Source of the DNA: Nocardioides humi
GTDB taxonomy: Bacteria > Actinomycetota > Actinomycetes > Propionibacteriales > Nocardioidaceae
DNA: 64,000 nucleotides
Reading direction: 5' to 3'
Assembly: GCF_006494775.1 (NCBI RefSeq)
Contig: NZ_CP041146.1
Location: 2,108,001-2,172,000, forward strand
In this document: one piece after another, positions 18,091-27,511 of the stretch
How the letters are laid out: each line of letters begins with the position of its first letter
Numbering within the stretch: the stretch's first letter is position 1
Made by a program: the position numbers and the translations under genes
Notes under the pieces: generated by a model
Seen by the model: only the letters and a program-made list of their open reading frames with translations
Database searches by the model: none
What the model was told of the DNA's origin: nothing

Positions 18091-19289
18091 CCGAGCAGCT
18101 CCCCCAGCCGCGGGTGGATGCCCCACGCGGCGACGAGCGCGTCGTACTCCTCGCTGTCGGCGGCGGCCCCCGTCCGCACCGCCCGCAGCAGCGTGTTGCG
18201 GGGCGTGTGCCGGCTGTCGACGAACTCCATCACGTCGACCCGGTAGCCCGCCCGCCGCAGCAGCAGCGCACGCAGCGTGTCGGTGAGCGTGTCGGCGAAG
18301 CGCTCGCGCAGGATGCCGTCGCGCACCAGGGAGGAGTACGGCGCCGGGGCGGTCGCCGTGCGCAGCTGGGCCGCGATGTCGTGGTGGCAGCAGGGCGCGG
18401 CGAGCACCAGCGGAGCCTCCCACCCGACGGCGCGGGCGAGGGCGTCGTCGGTGGCGGTGTCGCAGGCGTGCAGCGCGAGCACGACGTCCGGAGCCTGCTC
18501 GAGCTCCGCGCCGCCGATGGTGCCGGCGACGAAGCGGGCGTCGATGCCCAGGCGCTCGGCGACGGCGGCGTTGTGGTCGCGGGACTGCTCCTTGACGTCG
18601 ACGCCGGTCAGCCGGACCGGCAGCCCGCGGCGCTCGCTGAGGAAGCGCTGCGCGGCGAAGGTGAGGTACCCGTTGCCGCAGCCGAGGTCGACGATCCGCA
18701 GCGGGTCCTCCTCGGTCGGCCGGCGCAGGTGGCCGCGGGCCCGGGCGTCGGCGACGGAGCGGTCCAGGACGCGCAGGAAGTCCTCGACCTGGCGGTACTT
18801 CGCCATCCGGCTCGGCTTGATCCGGCCCTGGGCGTCGGCGAGCCCGAGCGCCGCGAACACCGGGTCGTCCTCCGGCAGCAGCCGCTCCTTGGCCCGGTCG
18901 TGGCCGCGGTCGACGGCCGTCTCGGCGGCCTGCGCCGCCGGGGCCTTCGTGTGGACGGCGGCATCGCCCCTCTTGGTCACCCGCAGGCTGAGCTGCCGCT
19001 CGGTCGTCTCGACGGTCCAGTTGCCGAACGCCTCGGCCAGCAGCGCGTCGACGGCCTCCTCGGCCGGCCCGCCGCGGAGGTGGTTGGCGGTGTGGGCCTG
19101 CGTGGCGTCGTACCGGACGACCTGGAGGTGCCGTCCGGCCTTGAGGTCCACCCAGCGCAGCTCGACCCGCCGCCACGGGGGTACGGCGGCGCGCCGGCGC
19201 CCCGACGCGACCGCACGCACCAGCCGGTCGTCGGCCAGCAGGTCGGCGCGGACCCGGACCAGAGCGTCGCTGAGGGGAACCGTGCTCAC
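18087..19289 (-). CDS. SAM-dependent methyltransferase (class I), unknown substrate
   Basis: A 400-residue protein. The C-terminal two thirds is a Rossmann methyltransferase: motif I VDLGCGNGYLTFAAQ (about 210-224), VRLTGVDVKEQSRDHN, VVLALHACDTATDDAL and the cysteine/histidine stretch LAAPCCHHDIAAQL. The first 150 residues are a separate domain of unknown role. The family is widespread and the acceptor is unknown; RNA or small-molecule methylation are both possible. The GTG at 19289 overlaps the stop of a 28-residue peptide gene by four bases; the propeller gene overlaps downstream. Confidence 0.85.
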   Translation of the reverse strand: MSTVPLSDALVRVRADLLADDRLVRAVASGRRRAAVPPWRRVELRWVDLKAGRHLQVVRYDATQAHTANHLRGGPAEEAVDALLAEAFGNWTVETTERQLSLRVTKRGDAAVHTKAPAAQAAETAVDRGHDRAKERLLPEDDPVFAALGLADAQGRIKPSRMAKYRQVEDFLRVLDRSVADARARGHLRRPTEEDPLRIVDLGCGNGYLTFAAQRFLSERRGLPVRLTGVDVKEQSRDHNAAVAERLGIDARFVAGTIGGAELEQAPDVVLALHACDTATDDALARAVGWEAPLVLAAPCCHHDIAAQLRTATAPAPYSSLVRDGILRERFADTLTDTLRALLLRRAGYRVDVMEFVDSRHTPRNTLLRAVRTGAAADSEEYDALVAAWGIHPRLGELLG

Positions 19290-19372
19290 TTGACCAGGGC
19301 CGCCACGATCACGATGAGCAGGAGCGCCACCAGCGCGGCCGGGATGATCAGGCGGCGGTGGCGCGGGTTCAC
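19286..19372 (-). CDS. 28-residue single-helix membrane peptide
   Basis: GTG 19372 opens MNPRHRRLIIPAALVALLLI followed by VIVAALVK: a basic N-terminus and one hydrophobic helix that spans the membrane. Its TGA overlaps the methyltransferase GTG (GTGA). The overlap, the hydrophobic run and the positive-inside charge make translation plausible, though the ribosome site is weak. Function unknown. Confidence 0.5.
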   Translation of the reverse strand: MNPRHRRLIIPAALVALLLIVIVAALVK

Positions 19373-19414
19373 CCGTCGATGGTAGACGGGCGGACCCGCG
19401 CGCCCGGCGCCGGA

Positions 19415-20724
19415 TCAGCGCACCTTCTTCGCCTTGCTGACCGAGACGCCCGTCGACGCGCCGCCCTGCACGGTGACGCGCACGGACAGCCGGCGCCCGC
19501 GGTCGGCCCGCGTGACCCGGTAGCGCGCCTTGGTCGCCTTCTTGATCGGGCGGCCGTTGCGCAGCCACTGGTAGCGGACCTTCGTGACGCTCCCCGACCA
19601 CGCGCCGGTGGTGGCGCGCAGGACCGTGCCGACCTTGGCGGTGCCCCGTGCCTTCGGCGGCTTCACGGCGGTGAGCGCCGCGGCGTCACCCGTCTGCGGG
19701 CCGGCCGGCCCGCCCGGGCCGCCCTGCCCGCCGGGGCGGGCGGGCTGAGCGGCGCCGCGGACCAGTCGGGCTCACTGGCGCCGGGGAGCAGCAGCCGCAG
19801 CTCACCGGTGCAGCCGAGCTTGTTGTCCGCGAAGGTCCACACGCCGTCGGCGGCGCCGAACGCGAGCGTGGTGCTGTCGGGCGACCAGGTCGGGTCGGTG
19901 ATCTTGTCGGACGCCTCGCCGTCGAGGCGGCAGGCGTCGGCCGGCAGGCCGGGCAGGGTGCCCGAGCGGATGTTCCCGTCGACCCGGTAGGTCAGGATGT
20001 CGCGGTCGTCGCCGTACCCGCGGACGCCGGCCAGCAGGGTGCCGTCGGGCGAGACCTCGACGTTGCCGAAGTCCTCGCTCGGGTACCAGATGTCGCCGTC
20101 GTCGAACCAGTGCTGCTGGGTCGGCGACCCGATGTCGTGCACCATCACGTGGTGGCCGTAGCCGCCGCTCTGCAGCGTGCGCCGGCCGGTGACCCAGGAC
20201 GGGTCGGCGTAGAACGAGGTCCCGTACGTCGCCGGCGTGCCCGCGCCGGTCGTGCTGACGTATCCGGTGGCGGTGCGCCAGGCGCAGCCGTTGGTGCAGG
20301 AGTGCTCGGCGAAGGTGTAGGCGATCAGGGCGCCGTCCGGGGAGATGGCGGCGTCGACCGGGCTGCCGTCCATGGTGCCGCCGAGCGAGCTCGGCAGGCG
20401 CGGCGGGTCGATCTCGGCCAGCACCCGGCCCTGCTGGTCCATCACGACCAGATTCTGGTACCGCACCGCGGCGACGATCCCGGTGTCGGACTGGCTGGGC
20501 GCGCGGTACGGCAGCCCGGCGCTGCCGTCGGTCGTCAGCGGACGCGCGCCGGTGCCGTCTCCCCGCGCGATCCACACGTCGTGGTCCTTGATGTAGGTGA
20601 GCGTGCCGCCGCCCGAGGCGGCGGACGCCGCCGGCGTGGCATGCGGCGGCAACGCGAGCGTCAGGCTGAGGGCGCACAGGGCGGCGAGCCCGGCTCCGGC
20701 GAGCCGGCCGAGACGATGGGTCAT
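19415..20724 (-). CDS. secreted TolB-like propeller protein with C-terminal Ig-like cassette, frameshifted
   Basis: After a signal peptide (MTHRLGRLAGAGLAALCALS, cleavage near ASAASGG) the protein has WD40/TolB-like blades (LTYIKDHDVWIARGDG, DAAISPDGALIAYTF, DPTWSPDSTTLAFG). An 83-residue tail in another frame (GTVLRATTGAWSGSVTKVRY then QWLRNGRPIKKATK) matches the tail of the intact relative at 25708-26988. A one-base gain around 19716-19745 joins them through a Gly/Pro linker. The corrected product is about 436 residues and probably extracellular. Such propellers bind peptidoglycan-linked or polysaccharide partners in some species; the partner here is unknown. Confidence 0.75.
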
Positions 20725-20843
20725 GGGGTTCTCCACAGTTCCGTCGGGGTTTCCCCCACGGTCCCGGGGCGGAGAGCCCGGCGGCCAGATGCGCGCGTCC
20801 CCGAACGGCCGGGACGGACACCTCGCGTCGGAGCGGTCGCGCC

Positions 20844-21341
20844 TCAGTCCTCGCCGGCCGCCCGGCGGTCGCGGTGGGCCCGGACCACCCACACCAGCAC
20901 GAACACGACGTAGACCGCGACGAGCGCGAGGAACACGGCGCCCAGCCGGGGCGTCTCGGCCCGCGCGGCCCGGACCGTGCCCAGCAGCACAGCGGTGAGC
21001 AGTGCCATGGTCGCGGCTCCGATGACCTCGAGATCGCGCCGGCCGCGCCGGCGCAGCTCGGCCACCCGCTCGGGCGTGGCGGCCCACCAGTCCTTGCGCG
21101 GCGTGTTCAGCTGGGACAGCGGCACCCGGTCGCCGAGCGCCGCGGCGCCCCACAGCAGCGCGGCGACGCCCGCGCCGATCAGGGCGAAGGCGACCAGCGC
21201 ACCGGTCCGTCCGGCCCAGCGGTCGACCTCCCCGGAGAGGCCGAAGTGCACCGGCACCCGCTCCGGCAGCAGGACGGCGGCGAGGACCCACGCGGCGGTG
21301 TACGCCGCGACCGCGGCGGCGAACCAGCGGCGCGCGCTCAC
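20844..21341 (-). CDS. DUF1648-domain membrane protein
   Basis: A 165-residue protein with the DUF1648 pattern PERVPVHFGLSGEVDRWA after its first helix and four predicted membrane helices. Members of this family occur in actinobacterial and bacillar membranes and are thought to influence growth phase; no activity is established. The GTG at 21341 overlaps the transhydrogenase stop by four bases, so it is the last gene of a three-gene operon. Confidence 0.8.
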   Translation of the reverse strand: MSARRWFAAAVAAYTAAWVLAAVLLPERVPVHFGLSGEVDRWAGRTGALVAFALIGAGVAALLWGAAALGDRVPLSQLNTPRKDWWAATPERVAELRRRGRRDLEVIGAATMALLTAVLLGTVRAARAETPRLGAVFLALVAVYVVFVLVWVVRAHRDRRAAGED

Positions 21342-22624
21342 CAGTGCTCCAGCGAGGCGGCCATGATCCCCGCCAGGTCCTCCCCCGTCACGTCCCTGGG
21401 CGCCGTCGCCAGCAGCCGCTGCTGCTGCAGCGCACCGTCGACGAGTGCGTCGACGTCGCCGGCGCCGTACCCGACCTCGGCCAGGCCGTTGGGGATCCCG
21501 ATGTCGCGCATCAGGGCGGCGATCACGCCGGGCAGCACGTCCGGCCCGTCGCCGGCGGCGGCCGGGTCGAGCAGCCGCGCGGCCCGCAGGTGCCGCTCGG
21601 GCGCGGCGTCGAAGGTGAACCGGAACGCCTCGGGCGCGGTGAGCGCGACGGCCATGCCGTGCGGCACCATCGGCTCGGCCTGCGGGTAGTCGGCCGGCCG
21701 GAAGTCCCGCACCCGCCCGGCGATCGGGTAGGCGTTGGCGTGCGGGATGTGCACGCCGGCGTTGCCGAACCCGAGGCCGGCGAAGGTCGCCGCGAGCGCC
21801 ATCTGCTCGGCCGCCTCGGTCCCGCCGGCGCCGTCCCGCGCCTCGCGTACGGCGGCGCGGAAGGCGCCGGACAGCAGCCCCATGGCACGCTCCGACCAGA
21901 GGTCGGCGATCGGGTTCGAGCCGCAGTAGGGCACCCGCTGCTCCGGGCTCTTGGCCGGGAACTCGCCGTACCAGCGGGCGGTGTAGCTCTCCAGCGCGTG
22001 GCACAGGATGTCCATCCCGGCCGCCGCGATCACACCCGGCGGCTGGGTCGCGGACAGGGCCGGGTCCACCACCGCGAGCCGCGGCCGCAGGGCCGGGTGG
22101 CTGATGCCGGTCTTCACCTCGAGGGCGAGCACGTCCATCACGCAGATCGTGGTCGACTCCGCGCCGGTGCCCGTCGTGGTCGGCACGGCCGCCAGCGGCA
22201 GCACCGGCTGCTCGGGCGCACGCGCCTTGCCGATCGGGGCGTTGACGTAGTCCATCAGCTCGCCCGGGTTGGTCACCAGCAGCGCGACCGCCTTGCCGGT
22301 GTCGATCGACGAGCCGCCGCCGACGGCGACCACCGCGTCGAACGGCCCCTCGCCGCGGGCGAACGCCACCGCCTCCTCCAGCGAGGCGTCGGTCGGCTCG
22401 ACCCGGGCGCCGGCGTAGGTCACGACCTCGACGCCGTGGGCGCGCAGCGACCCCGCGACCGTCTCGGCGTGCCCGGCGGCCACCACGCCGGCGTCGGTGA
22501 CGAGCAGGGCCCGTCGGGCGCCCCAGCCGCGGACGTCGTACCCGACCTCGGCGGCGGCGCCCCGCCCGAACTTGAGCGCGGGCGCGGCGTAGGTGAAGAC
22601 GGTCTCCGTCGCGTGGTCAGTCAC
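21338..22624 (-). CDS. iron-containing alcohol dehydrogenase, hydroxyacid-oxoacid transhydrogenase-like
   Basis: A 428-residue group III alcohol dehydrogenase. It has the NAD-binding segment VVAVGGGSSIDTGKAVAL, the metal-site signature stretch AAAGMDILCHALESYTARWY and the downstream histidine loop VPHGMAVAL. Length and the insert CGSNPIADLWSERAM match the ADHFE1/hydroxyacid-oxoacid transhydrogenase subgroup, which couples 4-hydroxybutyrate oxidation to 2-oxoglutarate reduction without free NAD. The iron-ligand His/Asp residues are present. It overlaps both neighbours by four bases. The precise substrate is inferred from family only. Confidence 0.85.
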   Translation of the reverse strand: MTDHATETVFTYAAPALKFGRGAAAEVGYDVRGWGARRALLVTDAGVVAAGHAETVAGSLRAHGVEVVTYAGARVEPTDASLEEAVAFARGEGPFDAVVAVGGGSSIDTGKAVALLVTNPGELMDYVNAPIGKARAPEQPVLPLAAVPTTTGTGAESTTICVMDVLALEVKTGISHPALRPRLAVVDPALSATQPPGVIAAAGMDILCHALESYTARWYGEFPAKSPEQRVPYCGSNPIADLWSERAMGLLSGAFRAAVREARDGAGGTEAAEQMALAATFAGLGFGNAGVHIPHANAYPIAGRVRDFRPADYPQAEPMVPHGMAVALTAPEAFRFTFDAAPERHLRAARLLDPAAAGDGPDVLPGVIAALMRDIGIPNGLAEVGYGAGDVDALVDGALQQQRLLATAPRDVTGEDLAGIMAASLEHW

Positions 22625-23505
22625 GCCGACACGGTATCGCCGGCCGCCTCGATGGCGGCGCGGACCGATCCGTAGACCTTCAGCTTGCGGGCGGCGACAT
22701 CGGCCAGCGGCACCCAGGCGACCTCGTCGGTCGTGCCGTCCTCCTCGACGACCCGCGGCTCCCCCGGTCCGACGTGGGCGCGGTAGATGATCCCGATCGC
22801 GTGGAAGTCCTCCTCGCGGCCGTTCGGGGCGGTGCCGGTGAAGTGGTGGTCGAGCACGGTCAGCAGCTCGTCGGCCTCGCCCTCGAGCCCGCACTCCTCC
22901 CACAGCTCGCGGCGGATGGTGTCGCGCGGCGACTCGCCGTGGTCGATGCCGCCGCCGGGCAGGTGCCAGGTGCCGGGGTCGGGCGCGAGGTCGGAGGTGC
23001 GGGTCAGCAGGATGGCGTCGTCCTGCACGACGTACGCGTAGGCGGCCGAGCGCTGGCGCTGCCGCACGGCGTACGCCGCCAGCGCCTCGGTCACGAGGCT
23101 GACCGTCGGCACGGTGCCGTCCAGCACCGCCGCGATCGGCTTCCAGGCGGCCTCGGCGGTCGACCCGTCGACCTCGGTGACATGCGGCTCGGGCGCGTCG
23201 GCCGGCACCCAGCCCTCGTAGACGATCCGCACCGAGTGGGCGTCGACGCGCCGGCCGCGGCGCCACGAGTCGGCGACGTGGAGCGAGTGCACGTGGGCGG
23301 TCTCGCCGACCTGGGCGTGCAGGCCGGTCTCCTCGTAGACCTCCCGGACCACCGCGTCGCGCGGGTCCTCCCCGTGGTCGACCCCGCCTCCGGGCAGGGA
23401 CCACAGCTCGCGCCGGGTGACCCGCTCCGCGAGCCGGGACAACAGGATCTGGTCGCCGCGGACGATCACGGCGTACGCCGCCAACCGCTGCACCCGCTGC
23501 GCCAT
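22621..23505 (-). CDS. tandem Nudix hydrolase
   Basis: A 294-residue protein with two Nudix domains. Each has its box: LPGGGVDHGEDPRDAVVREV then YEETGLHAQ in the first, and LPGGGIDHGESPRDTIRREL then WEECGLEGE in the second. Both keep the REXXEE-type metal ligands, so both could hydrolyse nucleoside-diphosphate derivatives. The tandem arrangement suggests an internal duplication. The ATG at 23505 is chosen since the domain begins at AAYAVIVRGDQILL; the frame is open upstream into the repeat element. It leads the three-gene operon with transhydrogenase and DUF1648 genes. Substrate unknown. Confidence 0.88.
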   Translation of the reverse strand: MAQRVQRLAAYAVIVRGDQILLSRLAERVTRRELWSLPGGGVDHGEDPRDAVVREVYEETGLHAQVGETAHVHSLHVADSWRRGRRVDAHSVRIVYEGWVPADAPEPHVTEVDGSTAEAAWKPIAAVLDGTVPTVSLVTEALAAYAVRQRQRSAAYAYVVQDDAILLTRTSDLAPDPGTWHLPGGGIDHGESPRDTIRRELWEECGLEGEADELLTVLDHHFTGTAPNGREEDFHAIGIIYRAHVGPGEPRVVEEDGTTDEVAWVPLADVAARKLKVYGSVRAAIEAAGDTVSA

Positions 23506-23536
23506 CACCGCCTCCTGTCCCCTCCGGCTCCACCCT

Positions 23537-23700
23537 AGTGTCCTGTCCGGTTGAAGCGCTGACGTAGTCGGTGGTCCTGGTGCGTGCATCGCAAGGCGGC
23601 CGTGCGAGGGCATACCGGGTCGTCTGTCGAGCGCGGCCAACGCCGCGAGGCGCGTGCCAGGGTTGCCGAACATGGCGGCGAATCAGCCGGACAGGACACT
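23537..23700 (+). repeat. hairpin element A (family with 45432 and 63720)
   Basis: A 164-base element. Terminal arms AGTGTCCTGTCCGGTTGA (23537-23554) and TCAGCCGGACAGGACACT (23683-23700) pair at 17 of 18 positions, the exception a T.G. The inner stem 23576-23587 with 23650-23661 gives 12 pairs, three of them G.U. The core shares 21 identical bases with copy B beginning at GGTGCGTGC. It lies in the gap between the Nudix start and the reductase end and holds no convincing gene. Confidence 0.75.
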
Positions 23701-23719
23701 CAAGGGTGCCGGGGACGGG

Positions 23720-24971
23720 TCAGGAGAAGGGCGGGCGGGCGTCGCGGGCGAGGGAGTGCCGGCCGGCCCAGCGCCACACCCGGGCGGCACGGTCACGGTC
23801 CTCGTCGGTGACCAGGTTGCCCATCCAGCGCAGGGCGAGGGTCATCAGCAGGTCCGAGCGCATGCCGACCGGGCCGAGCGCGGGCAGCAGCCGGGGCACG
23901 GTGACCAGGCCGGCCAGCCGGCGGGCGATGGAGAACGACTCGCCGTAGTGGTCGCGCAGCAGCTGCGGCCACACCGTGCCGAGGTCGGTGTCGGCGTCCT
24001 CGGCGAGCAGCTCGGCGAGCACCCGCCCGGTCTCCAGGCCGTAGTCGATGCCCTCGCCGTTGAGCGGGTTCACGCAGGCCGCGGCGTCGCCGATCAGCGC
24101 CCAGTTCGGCCCGCGACATTGCTCACCGCGCCGCCCATCGGCAGCAGCGCCGAGGTCGGCATCCGCAGCTCGTCGCCGAGGCCGAACTCGGCGCGCAGCC
24201 GGTCGGCGTACAGCCTCATCAGCGGCTTGATCGCCACGTCGGTGGGCCGCTTCGCGGTCGCCAGGGTTCCCGCACCGAGGTTGACCTCGCCGGTGCCGGC
24301 GCCGAGCGGGAAGATCCAGCCGTACCCCGACAGGATCTCCCCCTCCTCGCCGCGCAGCTCGAGGTGGGAGCTGATCCAGGGGTCGTCGGCACGGGTCGAG
24401 GTCACGTAGGAGCGCCCGGCGACGCCGTACACGGTGTCGCGGTGCCACTCCCGCCCAGCACCTTGCCGAGCGGCGAGCGCACGCCGTCGGCCACGACGAG
24501 CCGCCGGCAGCCGATCTCGCGGCCGTCCTTGAGGACGACGGCAGCGATCCGCGCCCCGTCCCTGCGTACGCCGACCGCGCGGGCGTCGTCGAGCGGCGTC
24601 GCGCCGGCCTTGAGCGCCGTCGTCCGCAGGTGGTCGTCGAGCTCGGTGCGCGCGATCGCGCTCCCCCAGTCCGGCAGGTTGCCGCCCGGCCAGGGCAGGT
24701 GCAGCGTCTGCCCGAACCCGTGCGCCCGCAGCCCCTGGTTGACGGTGTGCGAGCGCACCCAGTCGCGCAGCCCGAGCCGCTCCAGCTCCCCGATCGCCCG
24801 CGGCGTCAGCCCGTCGCCGCACGTCTTGTCGCGCGGGAACACCGCCGCGTCGGCCAGCACCACGTCGAGCCCCGCCCGCGCCGCCCACGTGGCGGCCGCG
24901 GAACCGGCGGGACCGGCGCCGACGACGAGGACGTCGGTGCTCAGGGCGGGCGCGCTCGTCATGCGCGCCAT
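23720..24971 (-). CDS. geranylgeranyl reductase family FAD-dependent oxidoreductase, two frameshifts
   Basis: Three frames together give one normal flavoprotein of about 417 residues. Frame one has the FAD site VLVVGAGPAGSAAATWAARAG and FPRDKTCGDGLTPRA; frame two runs through TVYGVAGRSYV to PMGGAVSNVAG; frame three has ALIGDAAACVNPLNGEGIDY and the C-terminus. One base is missing in each of the C runs near 24450-24456 and 24111-24113. The family reduces isoprenoid double bonds (menaquinone or archaeal-type lipid tails) or oxidises similar substrates. Start ATG 24971 is used, with an ATG at 24962 equally good. In actinobacteria such genes often lie near menaquinone or respiratory genes; here the neighbours do not say. 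Confidence 0.82.
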
Positions 24972-24987
24972 TGTCGCAGCCGGCTGG

Positions 24988-25560
24988 TCACTCGCCGCGC
25001 GTGGGACCGACCAGCCCGGAGGGCACGATCGTCACAGGGAACGGCGCCGCCGCCGTCCACGGCTCGTCGCCGGTGGCATCCACGACCTTGGCGTACTCCC
25101 CGTCGCGCAGCTCCCACACGATCAGCCGACCCGCCAGCGGGTCGACCACCCAGTACGACGCGATGCCCGCCCGCTCGTACCGCTTGAACTTGGTGTTGAG
25201 GTCGTAGAGCGCCGTGCTGGGCGAGAGGATCTCGATCACCAGCAGCGGGATGCACTCGATCGGGTCCGTCCCGACCAGCGCGCTGGGGTCGATCACCATG
25301 ATGTCCGGCTGCACCGCGGTGTCCTCGGACAGGATGTCGAACGGCGCGGCCAGGCTGGCCAGATGAGACGGCGCAGCCGCGAACAACAGCTTCAACAGCT
25401 GCATCTGTGCCCACTGGTGCTCGATCGACGGCCCCGTCATGACGGTCAGCACCCCGTTAATCAGCTCGAGCCGCCGGTGCGGCTCCCACAGCTCCGCGAC
25501 GTCGTACGCCGTCAGCACCTGCCCCTGCGGCAGGTCGAGGTCCACCGTCATGACACCCAT
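24988..25560 (-). CDS. Uma2-family (DUF820) putative endonuclease-fold protein
   Basis: A 190-residue intact Uma2 protein with the full set of conserved stretches: LTAYDVAELWEPHRRLELIN, QPDIMVIDPSALV, PLLVIEILSPSTALYDLNTK and YERAGIASYWVVDP. The fold is PD-(D/E)XK-like; the E and D-I-E residues of the putative active site are present. Nuclease activity is not proven for most members. An AGGGG-type ribosome site precedes the ATG at 25560; the ATG at 25551 is also possible. It provides the template for recognising the remnant at 12163-12529. Confidence 0.85.
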   Translation of the reverse strand: MGVMTVDLDLPQGQVLTAYDVAELWEPHRRLELINGVLTVMTGPSIEHQWAQMQLLKLLFAAAPSHLASLAAPFDILSEDTAVQPDIMVIDPSALVGTDPIECIPLLVIEILSPSTALYDLNTKFKRYERAGIASYWVVDPLAGRLIVWELRDGEYAKVVDATGDEPWTAAAPFPVTIVPSGLVGPTRGE

Positions 25561-25707
25561 TGTGCACCGCCCCTCCGATTCGGGTCATGCGTCGATCCTG
25601 CGCACTCGCCATCCGCCCCGCAAACGGCTCTCCACAGGCCCGCGTCCCGGGAAGTCGGGCCGCCGGGCACTGGAATCCGGGTCGGCGGGCTGGCGAGGGT
25701 CGACGGC

Positions 25708-26988
25708 ATGCGTCCTTCCCGACCGATTCGTCCTCTCGTCTTGACCCTCCTCGCCCTCGTCGCCGGCGTCCTCGGCCTGCCCGGGGCCGGTCCACCACCG
25801 GCCGCCGCGCTGGCTCCCTCGACATCGGGCACGATCGTCTACCTCAAGGGTCACGACATCTACGTCGCCCGCCCCGACGGGTCGGGCGAGCGTCGGTTGA
25901 CCACCGACGGCACGGCGGCGAACCCGTGGCGCACCCCCAGCGGAGCCGACGACGGGACCGTGCTCGCGGCGCGCGGCACGACCGTGGTCCGGATGGACCA
26001 GTGGGGCACAGTGCTCAACAGCTTCGACCCCGACGACCTCTGGGACTCGGCCGGGCAGACCATCGGCGGCCAGGTCGTCCACGCCGTCGTGTCGCCGGAC
26101 GGCTCCAGGGTCGCCTACACCTACGCGCACCGCACCTGCCCGCCCGGGGGCGCCTGCCGGATCCGGTACACGACCGCGATCAGTGCGTCGACGCAGCTCA
26201 CCTCCGCCCAGCAGTACGGCTTCGCCTTCTACCCGGACCCCTCCTGGATCACCGGATCCCGGCTGGTCACCGGCGGCCTCACCGACGAGCTCCACGTCTT
26301 CACCCCGGGCGTCCAGGAGACGATCTGGTTCTACGACGGCCAGCCGAACCCGGCCGACCAGCACGACCTGGCCGAGCCGGCCATGTCCCGCGACGGCTCC
26401 ATGCTGGCGACCGTCCGGGGTGTGGGCGCCGAGCAGCACATGGCGATCTGGGAGGTCAACGGCGACATCCTCAACGGCCCGGTCAGGGCCGGCGAGCCCG
26501 GCATCTGGCCGACCCTGACCTGCGCGTGGGGGCAAGCCGCCTTCGCGAGCCCCACGTTCTCGCCGGACAGCACCTCCCTCGCCTGGGCGGAGGGGGACGG
26601 CGTGTGGATGGTGGAGGACCCGCTGGGCTGCGACGACGCACCATCGCTGGTGATCCCGGGAGCCTCCTCCCCGCACTGGACGGCGGCGCCCCTGCACTCG
26701 GTCCGCCCGATCTACGGCTTCGCGCAGGGCGCCAAGCCGGCGTTGAAGGCCAAGGGCAAGGTCCGGGCCGGCAAGAAGCTGCGCGCCACCGCGGGCACCT
26801 GGAGCCCGGCTCCCACCGCGGTCCGCTATCAGTGGCTGCGCAACGGCAAGCCGATCAAGAAGGCCACCAAGCCGGTCTACAAGGTCAAGAGCAAGGACCG
26901 CAACCGCAAGATCAGCGTCCGGGTCACCGTCAGCCGCACCGGTTACCACGACGCGGCGGCGGTCAGCCGGAAGGTGAAGGTGAAGTGA
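25708..26988 (+). CDS. secreted TolB-like propeller protein with C-terminal Ig-like cassette
   Basis: A 426-residue paralogue of the gene at 19415-20724. Signal peptide (RPLVLTLLALVAGVLGLPGAG), propeller-type repeats (IVYLKGHDIYVARPDGSGER, HAVVSPDGSRVAYTYAH, SPTFSPDSTSLAWAEGDGVW), then a C-terminal domain with the shared pattern GTWSPAPTAVRYQWLRNGKP and KATKPVYKVKSKDRNRKISV. The C-terminal cassette resembles Ig-like/SD-repeat folds of actinobacterial surface proteins. It probably acts outside the cell in contact with polymers; no enzyme motif is seen. Its stop overlaps the lipoprotein ATG by one base, so the two form an operon. Confidence 0.85.
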   Translation: MRPSRPIRPLVLTLLALVAGVLGLPGAGPPPAAALAPSTSGTIVYLKGHDIYVARPDGSGERRLTTDGTAANPWRTPSGADDGTVLAARGTTVVRMDQWGTVLNSFDPDDLWDSAGQTIGGQVVHAVVSPDGSRVAYTYAHRTCPPGGACRIRYTTAISASTQLTSAQQYGFAFYPDPSWITGSRLVTGGLTDELHVFTPGVQETIWFYDGQPNPADQHDLAEPAMSRDGSMLATVRGVGAEQHMAIWEVNGDILNGPVRAGEPGIWPTLTCAWGQAAFASPTFSPDSTSLAWAEGDGVWMVEDPLGCDDAPSLVIPGASSPHWTAAPLHSVRPIYGFAQGAKPALKAKGKVRAGKKLRATAGTWSPAPTAVRYQWLRNGKPIKKATKPVYKVKSKDRNRKISVRVTVSRTGYHDAAAVSRKVKVK

Positions 26989-27476
26989 TGAGGCGGACAC
27001 TGGCCGTCTGGGCCCTCCTCGTCCTGGCGGCGCCGGTCGTGGCCGGCTGCGACGACGGCGACGATCCCGCACCGGCCGGCGGCCCCGCCGCCACCAGCGG
27101 CACCGACGGCGCCGACACCGGCGACGGCGCCGCCGCGGACGTGCCGGAGGAGTGCCGGGAGGCGTTCCCGCAGGCGTTCACGGCGGCGGATCTCGGCGAG
27201 CTCGCCCTCCTCCCGGACGGCTTCCCCGATCCCCCGGTCGAGGCGACCCTGTGCCTCACCGCGGAGACCGTCGGCGGCGCGAACGAGACCGCGTCGTATG
27301 CGACCACGGCCACCGCCGAGGAGGTGCTCGCCGGCTACGAGGCCGCGCTCGCGTCGTACGGCGCGACGCGGGACCAGGACGGCCTCGGCCGGCCGATCGT
27401 CACCGCGACGGCCGGCGACGTCGTCATCCAGGTGACCCCGCAGGACGGCGGCTTCGTGCTGGTGTTGGCCGGCTGA
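26988..27476 (+). CDS. lipoprotein, unknown function
   Basis: A 162-residue lipoprotein. The signal and lipobox (LLVLAAPVVAGC, Cys near residue 21) are clear, followed by an acidic, Gly/Ala-rich linker and a soluble domain with cysteines at EECREAF and EATLCL. The domain has no clear relative that I can name. It is translationally coupled to the propeller protein upstream (TGATG overlap), so the two may act together on the outer membrane face. Confidence 0.7.
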   Translation: MRRTLAVWALLVLAAPVVAGCDDGDDPAPAGGPAATSGTDGADTGDGAAADVPEECREAFPQAFTAADLGELALLPDGFPDPPVEATLCLTAETVGGANETASYATTATAEEVLAGYEAALASYGATRDQDGLGRPIVTATAGDVVIQVTPQDGGFVLVLAG

Positions 27477-27511
27477 CGCCGAACCCGTCCCACCGGGCCG
27501 CCGGAACGACC

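Noticed and set aside
19663..19745. Breaks treated as true pseudogenes
   Set aside because: All fit one-base losses in G/C runs, and some affect essential genes, so sequence error is the simpler reading.
23571..23948. Small frames inside element A
   Set aside because: They differ between element copies and have no ribosome site; the structure of the repeat explains them.
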